Below are positions 6,063-12,270 of a stretch of DNA of 21,201 nt, in pieces. A program made the position numbers and the translations under genes. The notes beneath the pieces were generated by a model. It ran no database searches. It saw only the letters and a program-made list of their open reading frames with translations, and was not told the origin of the DNA. The stretch is taken from positions 1-21,201 of the forward strand of contig NZ_JOCB01000127.1 in assembly GCF_000718775.1 (NCBI RefSeq), written 5' to 3'. Each line of letters begins with the position of its first letter. Position 1 is the first letter of the stretch. The DNA comes from Streptomyces sp. NRRL S-31. GTDB taxonomy: Bacteria; Actinomycetota; Actinomycetes; Streptomycetales; Streptomycetaceae.

Positions 6063-7673
6063 GTGGCCCGGCGCCCCCTCCCCCGCATCCTGAGCAAGGA
6101 CAGCGCCCAGATCGCCCGGACGCAGCTCGCCCGGAGCAGGGAACTGGCCCGGACGGCGGCCGACAGCGCCGCCGACGTCCTCCACCCGTTGATCACCGTC
6201 AGCCGCGGGCTGCGCCTCCTGGCCTCGGCCGGCCGGCGCAGGTGGGCGCAGACGCCCAAGGACAGACGCGGCCCACTGCTGTTCCTGGGGGCCTCCGTGT
6301 TCCTGGTCGTGGCGCTGACGCCGTACGGACCGCTGCTCGCCGTCATCACCGTGATGGCGGCAGCGGCCTGGCACGGCCGCGACCGCACCCCGGCGGCGCC
6401 CGAAGGCCCCGACGAGGCCCAGACCGAACGGCTCCGGGCGCTCTACGAGGCCCTGGTGCCGTACTTCTCCGGTGCCGAGGACCCGGCTCCGCTGTACGCG
6501 CACGGCGGGGAGTGGGAGAAGGCCCTCGTCGAGCACGGCTTCGACGACGCCGGGCACGTCGGACACCTCGTGATCCGCTACCCCGCCTACTTCCCGGACG
6601 GCGAACCCACGGCCCGCGCGCGGATCGAGCAGCTGCTCGCCGCGAAGGCCGGGCGCGGCCGCGAGTACGACTTCGCGTGGGACGAGGCGGGCAACCGGCT
6701 CACCGTCACCGCCCTCCCCCCGCTGCCCGCCGACATCCCCGCCCAGCGCTTCGTCACCGCGCCCGGCGAGACCGTCCTCGGCTACACCGACCCCCGAGAG
6801 GTCCAGCGCACGCTCCCCCTCTCCTACGGGGAGGAGCGGATCGACGTCCCGCCGGTCGTCTGGCGCACCGGCGTCCGCTCCACCGAACCGCATCTGCTGG
6901 TGGTGGGCCTCCCGGGCAGCGGCGCCTCCACACTCCTGCGCTCCATCGCCCTCCAGTCCCTCGGGTACGGCGATGTGCTGATCGTCGACGGCGGCGGCAC
7001 CGGCGAGTACGCCTGCCTGACCGGCCGGGACGGCGTCCTGGCCGTGGAGTGCGCCCTGCCCGGGGCGCTGGCCGGCCTGGAGTGGGCCGCGCGGGAGACC
7101 GAACGGCGGCTCATCGCGATCAATCTGGCGCGGCAGGCCGGGGACCCGCCGCCCGAGGACACCCGGCGCCCGCTGTGGATCGTGCTGGACCGGCCCGGCG
7201 TCTTCTCGCACCTCGCGACGGCCGACGGCCGCAAGGACCCGCAGACTCTGCTCCAGGTGCCGCTGCGGCACGGGCGCGCGGCGAACGTGACCGTGGTCGT
7301 CGCCGAGCAGTTCGACGACGCGGAGGCGCTCGGCGACGCGGTACGGCAGCACACGCGCGCGCGGGTGGTGCTGGGGGCGGCCGCGCCGCAGCAGGTGGAG
7401 GCGGTGCTCGGGGTGCCGCCGCACACGACGCCGCCGGCGCACGTGCCGCCCGGGCGGGGGTACGCCCGGCTGGGGTCCGGGCCGGTGCACCGGCTCCAGG
7501 TGCCGCGTACGCCCGATCCGTACGACGACGCCACCAGCGACGCCGACCGGCAGGCGGTGCTGGAGCTGCTGCCGGCGCGTGCCACCGCCACGGGCGCGGA
7601 ACCGGCGGACCTGTCGAAACAGGCGGTGGGGAGGACACCGGTGCCGGCGGAGCCGGTGGCGGCCGAGAGCTGA
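6063..7673 (+). CDS. FtsK/SpoIIIE/Tra-like membrane protein with degenerate ATPase motifs
   Basis: A 536-aa protein with a basic N-terminal segment, two membrane helices (about 70-103, GPLLFLGASVFLVVAL and LLAVITVMAAAAW), a linker domain and a C-terminal FtsK/SpoIIIE-type P-loop domain. The Walker A region reads GLPGSGAST (282-290): Gly, Gly and Ser are kept, but the catalytic Lys is Ala288. The Walker B strand is LWIVLDRPG (371-379), where Asp376 is kept but the usual following Glu is Arg377. ATP hydrolysis is therefore doubtful. Homologues are actinobacterial DNA translocases, including plasmid Tra proteins. From memory the S. coelicolor counterpart is one of several chromosomal FtsK homologues. 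The GTG start follows AGGAG by 6-7 nt. The last roughly 40 residues are disordered. It may be a structural or regulatory relic of a transfer locus. Confidence 0.85.
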   Translation: MARRPLPRILSKDSAQIARTQLARSRELARTAADSAADVLHPLITVSRGLRLLASAGRRRWAQTPKDRRGPLLFLGASVFLVVALTPYGPLLAVITVMAAAAWHGRDRTPAAPEGPDEAQTERLRALYEALVPYFSGAEDPAPLYAHGGEWEKALVEHGFDDAGHVGHLVIRYPAYFPDGEPTARARIEQLLAAKAGRGREYDFAWDEAGNRLTVTALPPLPADIPAQRFVTAPGETVLGYTDPREVQRTLPLSYGEERIDVPPVVWRTGVRSTEPHLLVVGLPGSGASTLLRSIALQSLGYGDVLIVDGGGTGEYACLTGRDGVLAVECALPGALAGLEWAARETERRLIAINLARQAGDPPPEDTRRPLWIVLDRPGVFSHLATADGRKDPQTLLQVPLRHGRAANVTVVVAEQFDDAEALGDAVRQHTRARVVLGAAAPQQVEAVLGVPPHTTPPAHVPPGRGYARLGSGPVHRLQVPRTPDPYDDATSDADRQAVLELLPARATATGAEPADLSKQAVGRTPVPAEPVAAES

Positions 7674-7687
7674 CCGGGCGTCCCGCG

Positions 7688-7713
7688 GCGGGGCGGGGCC
7701 ACGGCCGTCCCGC
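7688..7713. terminator. Bidirectional hairpin between convergent genes
   Basis: A 9-bp stem (GCGGGGCGG at 7688-7696 with CCGTCCCGC at 7705-7713, one G-T wobble on the plus transcript) with an 8-nt loop. It lies between the stop of the FtsK-like gene and the stop of the convergent MocR gene, with its right arm touching the MocR stop codon. There is no U-tract. The position fits a terminator for either strand. Confidence 0.55.
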
Positions 7714-9218
7714 TAGGCCACGAACGTGCGCGGTGCCTCCGTACCCCCGGACAGTCCCGACTCCACCAGGCGTGCCGCCGCGGCGAGCCGGGTCGCCGCC
7801 TCGTCCGCCACCGCTCCCCCGACGGTGAACGGAAGCCGTACGTACCCCTCGAACGCGCCGTCGACGCCGAAGCGGGGCCCGGACGGGACGCGGACGCCGA
7901 CCCGCTCGCCCGCCTCCGCCAGGCGGGAGCCGGACAGGCCGCCGGCCCGCACCCACAGGGTCAGCCCGCCCCGCGGAACCTCGAACTCCCAGCCGGGGAG
8001 TTCCCGGCGCATGGCCGTGACCAGGGCGTCCCGGTTCTCCCGGGCCTGCGTGCGGCGCAGCTCGACCGCCTGCTGCCAGCCCCCCGTGCTGAAGAGCCAG
8101 TTGACGGCCAGTTGCTCCAGCACCGGCGTGCCCAGGTCGGCGTAGGCCCGCGCCGCGACCAGGCTGCGGATGACGTCCGGCGCCGCCCGCACCCACCCGA
8201 TGCGCATGCCCGCCCAGAACGCCTTGCTGGCCGAGCCGACCGTGATCACCGTGGAGCCGGCCGGGTCGAAGCCGCACACCGGCCGGGGCATGCCGTCCCG
8301 GAAGCCGTCGTCGAGCCAGAGCTCGGACATCGTCTCGTCGGCGACCAGCACCGTGCCGGCCGAGCGGGCCGCGTCCACCAGCCGGCGCCGCTGGTCCTCG
8401 TCGGCGAGCGCCCCGGTGGGGTTGTGGAAGTCGGCGACCACGTAGGCGATGCGCGGCGCCGCCTCGCGCAGGACCTGCCGCCAGCGGTCCATGTCCCAGC
8501 CGGACAGGCCCTCGGCCATCGCGACGGGGACGAGCCGGGCACCCGCCTCGCGCATCAGCTGGAGGATGTTGGCGTAGGAGGGCGACTCCACGGCGATGCG
8601 TTCGCCGCGACCCGCGAAGAGGTGGCAGATCGCGTCGATGGCGCCCATCGCGCCGGTCGTCACCATGATCTGCTCCGGCATGGTGGGGATGCCGCGCGCG
8701 GTGTAGCGCTCGGCGATCATCGAGCGCAGGGCGGGCAGCCCGGCCGGGTAGTCGCCGTGGGTGTGGGCGTAGGGCGGCAGTTCCTCCAGGGCGCCCTGCA
8801 CGGCGCGGGTGAGCCACGGCTCGGGCGCCGGGAGCGAGGCGCAGCCAAGGTCGATCACCGAGCCGAGGGCCTCCGGGGGCAGCGGTTCCAGGCCCCGGGC
8901 CGGGATCGGGTTGCCGGCCGGGACCGCGGTCCAGCTGCCGGCTCCGCGCCGGGACTCCAGGAAGCCCTCGCCGCGCAGCGCCTCGTAGGCCGCCGCGACC
9001 GTGGTGCGGCTGACGGAGAGGGCCAGGGCCAGTTCGCGCTCCGCGGGCAGTCGCGCGGCCACCGGGACGCGGCCCTCCAGCACGAGCAGCCGGACACCGT
9101 CGGCGAGAGCGCGGTACGCGGGCGGACGGCGGGTGCCGGGGCCGGCCGGACGGTCCTGCTGGGAGGTGAGCAGCCGGGCGAGCTGCGCGGCTCCCACCGC
9201 GGAGGTCCACTGTGCCAT
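7713..9218 (-). CDS. MocR-type transcriptional regulator (GntR HTH fused to aminotransferase fold)
   Basis: A 501-aa regulator. An N-terminal GntR winged helix (about 33-99, YRALADGVRLLVLEGRVP, then RLPAERELALALSVSRTTVAAAYEALRGEGFLESRRGAGSW) is fused to a fold-type I aminotransferase domain. That domain shows GDYPAGLPALR, VTTGAMGAI, SPSYANI, DFHNPTG (264-270) and ADETMSEL. The PLP lysine is in SASKAF (about Lys332), with R-IGWV downstream. All expected PLP contacts are present, so cofactor binding is likely. MocR proteins usually sense PLP or PLP adducts rather than catalyse transamination. I choose the ATG at 9216-9218, with a purine-rich GGAAGGTGG upstream, over the longer frame from 9284, which would run through the divergent promoter. 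It is divergent from a YczE-like gene, a known MocR partner arrangement, and probably controls it and itself. Confidence 0.92.
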   Translation of the reverse strand: MAQWTSAVGAAQLARLLTSQQDRPAGPGTRRPPAYRALADGVRLLVLEGRVPVAARLPAERELALALSVSRTTVAAAYEALRGEGFLESRRGAGSWTAVPAGNPIPARGLEPLPPEALGSVIDLGCASLPAPEPWLTRAVQGALEELPPYAHTHGDYPAGLPALRSMIAERYTARGIPTMPEQIMVTTGAMGAIDAICHLFAGRGERIAVESPSYANILQLMREAGARLVPVAMAEGLSGWDMDRWRQVLREAAPRIAYVVADFHNPTGALADEDQRRRLVDAARSAGTVLVADETMSELWLDDGFRDGMPRPVCGFDPAGSTVITVGSASKAFWAGMRIGWVRAAPDVIRSLVAARAYADLGTPVLEQLAVNWLFSTGGWQQAVELRRTQARENRDALVTAMRRELPGWEFEVPRGGLTLWVRAGGLSGSRLAEAGERVGVRVPSGPRFGVDGAFEGYVRLPFTVGGAVADEAATRLAAAARLVESGLSGGTEAPRTFVA

Positions 9219-9319
9219 GACAATCAGTCCACCTTCCCCGAATTGGCCATGGATGGCGATGCTTCCCAAGCCACAGAGTGTCATGCGTCAGGCCACTGCC
9301 ACCACCCAGGGGGAAACAC
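9219..9319. promoter_or_regulatory. Divergent MocR / YczE promoter region
   Basis: A 101-bp gap between the start codons of the MocR regulator and the YczE-like protein. It must hold both promoters and probably the MocR operator. I see clustered ATGG/CCAT elements around 9245-9265 (GGCCATGGATGGCGATG) and an inverted pair TTGG / CCAA near 9243 and 9266. MocR sites are often direct repeats, so these are candidates only. A GGGGGA ribosome binding site precedes the plus-strand ATG. Confidence 0.5.
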
Positions 9320-9976
9320 ATGTCCCGTTCCGACCGCCATCTCGGCCGATGGCTGACCCAGCTGTACGCCGGGCTCGCGCTCTACGGCGCGAGTTCCGCG
9401 CTGCTCGTGGCGGCGGGGCTGGGGCTGGAGCCCTGGAACGTGCTGCACCAGGGGCTCGCCGAGCTGACCGGACTGAGCATCGGGGCCGTGTCGATCGTCG
9501 TGGGCGCGGCGGTGCTGCTCCTGTGGGTGCCGCTGCGCCAGCGGCCGGGGCTCGGCACGGTCTCGAACGTCTTCGTGGTCGGACTGGCCATGGACGGCAC
9601 GCTCGCCCTCCTGCCCGAGGCACGCTCGCTCGCCGTACGGGTCCCGCTGCTGCTCGCCGGGATCGTGCTGAACGGCGCGGCGACCGGCCTGTACATCGCG
9701 GCGCGCTTCGGGCCGGGGCCGCGCGACGGCCTGATGACGGGGCTGCACCGGCGCACCGGCCGGTCGATCCGGCTGATGCGGACGGCGGTCGAGGTGGCGG
9801 TGGTGGTCACCGGGTTCGCCCTGGGCGGCACCATCGGGGTGGGCACCGTGCTGTACGCCGTGTCCATCGGCCCGCTGGCGCAGCTCTTCCTGCGGGCGTT
9901 CGCCGTCCGGTCGGCACCGGCGGGCAGCCCGGTCGTCGCCGGCGCGACACCGGAGGGGGCCATACTGCGTCCGTGA
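9320..9976 (+). CDS. YczE/YitT-like integral membrane protein
   Basis: A 218-aa polytopic membrane protein with about five hydrophobic segments: LTQLYAGLALYGASSALLVAAGL, IGAVSIVVGAAVLLLWVPL, VSNVFVVGLAMDGTLALL, VPLLLAGIVLNGAATGLYIA and AVEVAVVVTGFALGGTIG. It has the diagnostic loops GLGLEPWNVLHQGLAEL and FGPGPRDGLMTGL that mark the YczE family. The biochemical function is unknown; a transport or sensing role is assumed from topology. The ATG at 9320, behind GGGGGA, is preferred over an in-frame start at 9278 that would overlap the divergent regulator's promoter. It is divergently paired with MocR. Its stop overlaps the GTG of the downstream phosphodiesterase (GTGA), so the two are translationally coupled. 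Confidence 0.88.
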   Translation: MSRSDRHLGRWLTQLYAGLALYGASSALLVAAGLGLEPWNVLHQGLAELTGLSIGAVSIVVGAAVLLLWVPLRQRPGLGTVSNVFVVGLAMDGTLALLPEARSLAVRVPLLLAGIVLNGAATGLYIAARFGPGPRDGLMTGLHRRTGRSIRLMRTAVEVAVVVTGFALGGTIGVGTVLYAVSIGPLAQLFLRAFAVRSAPAGSPVVAGATPEGAILRP

Positions 9977-10749
9977 GCCTCACGACGTCGCAGCCGCGCC
10001 ACCCGTACCTGGACCACCCGGGACCGATCGCCTTCGCCCACCGGGGCGGGGCCGCGGACGGCCTCGAGAACACCGTGGCGCAGTTCCGGCGCGCGGTGGA
10101 GCTGGGCTACCGGTACATCGAGACGGACGTGCACACCACGGCCGACGGCCGGCTGGTCGCCTTCCACGACGCGACCCTGGACCGGGTCACCGACGGGGCG
10201 GGCCGGATCGCGGACCTGCCGTGGGCACAGGTGCGCCGCGCGCGCGTGGGCGGCCGGGAACCGGTGCCGCTCTTCGAGGAGCTGCTGGAGACGTTCCCCG
10301 GGGTGCGCTGGAACGTCGACGCCAAGGCGGAGCCCGCGCTGCGGCCCCTGCTGGAACTGATCGGGCGCACGGACGCCTGGGACCGGGTCTGCGTGGGCTC
10401 CTTCTCCGAGGCGCGGGTGCTGCGGGCCCAGCGGCTGGCCGGACCCCGGCTGGCCACGTCGTTCGGCACACGCGGGGTGCTGAGCCTGCGGCTGCGCTCG
10501 TGGGGGCTGCCGGCCGCGGTGCGCCGGTCGGCCGTGGCCGCTCAGGTGCCCGAGGCCCAGTCGGGCGTCCCCGTGGTGGACCAGCGCTTCGTCCGCGCCG
10601 CCCACGCGCTCGGGCTCCAGGTGCACGTGTGGACGGTCAACGAACCGGAACGGATGCACCGGCTCCTCGATCTCGGGGTTGATGGCATCATGACCGACCA
10701 CATCGACACGTTGCGCGAGGTCATGGAGGACCGCGGCGTCTGGGTCTGA
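9973..10749 (+). CDS. Glycerophosphodiester phosphodiesterase
   Basis: A 258-aa cytoplasmic GDPD-family enzyme, expected to hydrolyse glycerophosphodiesters to sn-glycerol 3-phosphate and an alcohol. The TIM-barrel signature is complete: AHRGG (His23, Arg24), the GLENT loop, YIETDVHTTADG (metal ligands Glu50 and Asp52), VAFHDATLDRVTDG (His65), KAEP near the middle, and the C-terminal VHVWTVNEPERM and GVDGIMTDH blocks. There is no signal peptide, so it resembles the cytosolic UgpQ type more than the periplasmic GlpQ type. The GTG start overlaps the YczE stop by 4 nt. An MFS gene follows 56 nt later. The three probably form one transcript under the MocR regulator's promoter region, though an extra promoter before the MFS gene cannot be excluded. 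Confidence 0.93.
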   Translation: MSLTTSQPRHPYLDHPGPIAFAHRGGAADGLENTVAQFRRAVELGYRYIETDVHTTADGRLVAFHDATLDRVTDGAGRIADLPWAQVRRARVGGREPVPLFEELLETFPGVRWNVDAKAEPALRPLLELIGRTDAWDRVCVGSFSEARVLRAQRLAGPRLATSFGTRGVLSLRLRSWGLPAAVRRSAVAAQVPEAQSGVPVVDQRFVRAAHALGLQVHVWTVNEPERMHRLLDLGVDGIMTDHIDTLREVMEDRGVWV

Positions 10750-10805
10750 CCGCCCGGCCGCCCCGGAGCGGGCCCGCGCGGCGGAACGGGGAGGCGGGGA
10801 CGCGG

Positions 10806-12155
10806 GTGGGTACCGGCACCGTGCGGCGGGCGCACGCGGCGGACGAGGCCGCCGGCCTGAGGCGCGAGCAGCGCGGCTGGTACGTCTACGACTGGGCGTG
10901 CTCGGTCTATTCGACCAGCGTCCTGACCGTCTTCCTCGGCCCGTACCTCACCTCGGTCGCCGAGCGGGCCGCGGACGGCGACGGCTATGTGCATCCGCTG
11001 GGCATCCCGGTCCGGGCGGGCTCCTTCTTCGCCTACTCGGTCTCCCTGTCGGTGGCCCTCGCGGTGGTCCTGATGCCGCTGGCGGGCGGCATGGCCGACC
11101 GCACGGGCCGCAAGAAGCCGCTGCTCGCGGCGGCGGCGTACACCGGCGCGGCGGCGACCGCGGGCCTGTTCTTCCTGGACGGCGACCGGTACCTGCTCGG
11201 CGGGGTGCTGCTCGTCGTGGCCAACGCGGCGCAGTCGGTCGCGATGATGGTCTACAACTCCTACCTGCCGCAGATCGCCCCGCCCGAACAGCGTGACGCG
11301 GTCTCCTCCCGGGGCTGGGCCCTCGGCTACGCGGCGGGCTCGCTGGTGCTCGTCGCCGACCTGGTCCTGTACTCCGCGCACGACTCCTTCGGCCTCTCCG
11401 AGACGACCGCGGTCCGGATCTGCCTGGCCTCGGCCGGCCTGTGGTGGGGGGCCTTCACGCTGGTACCGCTGCGCAGACTGCGCGACCGCCACGCGCGCGA
11501 GGACCGCGCCACTGCGCCGGGGGCGCGGCAGCTCGCGGCGACGGTCCGGGACATGCGCCGGCATCCGCTGACCCTGGCGTTCCTGCTGGCGTACCTCGTC
11601 TACAACGACGGCATCCAGACGGTGATCACCCAGGCGTCGGTCTACGGCTCCGAGGAGCTGGGGCTCGGGCAGTCCACGCTCATCGGCGCCGTCCTGCTGG
11701 TGCAGGTGCTGGCCGTGGCGGGGGCGCTGGCGATGGGCCGGCTGGCGCGGACGTACGGCACGCGGCGGACGATCCTCGGCTCGCTGGTGGCCTGGACGGT
11801 CACGCTGACGGCGGGCTGGTTCCTGCCCGCGCGGGCGCCGGTGTGGTTCTTCGCGCTGGCCGCCGGGATCGGGCTGGTGCTCGGCGGCAGCCAGGCGCTG
11901 TCCCGGTCGCTCTTCTCGCACCTGGTGCCGCCGGGCAAGGAGGCCGAGTACTTCGCCGCCTACGAGGTCAGCGACCGCGGGATGAGCTGGCTGGGCCCGT
12001 TGCTGTTCGGCGTGACCTACCAGCTGACCGGGAGCTACCGGTCGGCGATCGTCTCGCTGGTGGCCTTCTTCGTACTCGGTTTCGCGCTGCTCGCGCGGGT
12101 ACCCGTACGACGGGCGATCACCGAGGCGGGGAACCCGGTTCCGGAGAGGATCTAG
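10806..12155 (+). CDS. MFS transporter, Atg22/UMF1-like
   Basis: A 449-aa, 12-helix major facilitator protein. The N-terminus has RGWYVYDWACSVYSTSVLTVFLGPYL, characteristic of the Atg22-like branch. The loop 2-3 motif GMADRTGRKKPLL is the classic MFS motif A. The second half starts with LAFLLAYLVYNDGIQTVITQASVYG, also diagnostic of this branch, and ends with GSQALSRSLFSHLVPPGKEAEYFAAYEVSDRGMSWLGPLLFG. In fungi Atg22 exports vacuolar amino acids; the bacterial substrate is unknown. The GTG start has GGAGG about 12 nt upstream, a loose spacing, and no better start is seen. It is co-directional with the YczE and phosphodiesterase genes. It ends just before the rbpA upstream region. Confidence 0.9.
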   Translation: MGTGTVRRAHAADEAAGLRREQRGWYVYDWACSVYSTSVLTVFLGPYLTSVAERAADGDGYVHPLGIPVRAGSFFAYSVSLSVALAVVLMPLAGGMADRTGRKKPLLAAAAYTGAAATAGLFFLDGDRYLLGGVLLVVANAAQSVAMMVYNSYLPQIAPPEQRDAVSSRGWALGYAAGSLVLVADLVLYSAHDSFGLSETTAVRICLASAGLWWGAFTLVPLRRLRDRHAREDRATAPGARQLAATVRDMRRHPLTLAFLLAYLVYNDGIQTVITQASVYGSEELGLGQSTLIGAVLLVQVLAVAGALAMGRLARTYGTRRTILGSLVAWTVTLTAGWFLPARAPVWFFALAAGIGLVLGGSQALSRSLFSHLVPPGKEAEYFAAYEVSDRGMSWLGPLLFGVTYQLTGSYRSAIVSLVAFFVLGFALLARVPVRRAITEAGNPVPERI

Positions 12156-12162
12156 CGTGGAT

Positions 12163-12192
12163 TTAGCACTCGGCGTGAAAGGGCGGTAGTGT
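12163..12192 (+). promoter_or_regulatory. Putative housekeeping promoter with half CIRCE-like sequence
   Basis: TTAGCA (12163-12168), an 18-bp spacer and TAGTGT (12187-12192) resemble an HrdB-type promoter: -35 matches 4 of 6 and -10 fits TANNNT. The same TTAGCACTC at 12163-12171 equals the left arm of the HrcA/CIRCE operator. The right arm at the correct 9-bp spacing matches only 5 of 9. It would give rbpA a long leader containing the palindrome. Confidence 0.4.
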
Positions 12193-12252
12193 ACGCGTTT
12201 GGCCTGCCAGGCGTACCGTTACTGCGCGTCAAAGATGCCGAAACGCTGGGTG

Positions 12253-12270
12253 ACATCTGCTAGCAGATGT
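12253..12270. promoter_or_regulatory. 18-bp perfect palindrome upstream of rbpA
   Basis: ACATCTGCTAGCAGATGT is a gapless perfect palindrome, flanked by GTG on the left and GAC on the right. It lies 65 bp upstream of the sigma-R -35 element and 98 bp after the MFS stop. It could be a dimeric repressor or activator operator. A 7-bp hairpin with a CTAG loop is an alternative, but without a U-tract and with moderate stem strength it is a weak terminator. Confidence 0.6.

Noticed and set aside
6012..7490. 492-codon minus-strand open frame
   Set aside because: It is antisense to the FtsK-like gene, which has a ribosome binding site, membrane segments and a P-loop fold. The shadow has none.
7120..9321. 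733-codon minus-strand open frame
   Set aside because: It is an Arg/Pro/Gly-rich alternative frame overlapping the MocR gene and the FtsK-like gene, created by G+C-rich codon bias.
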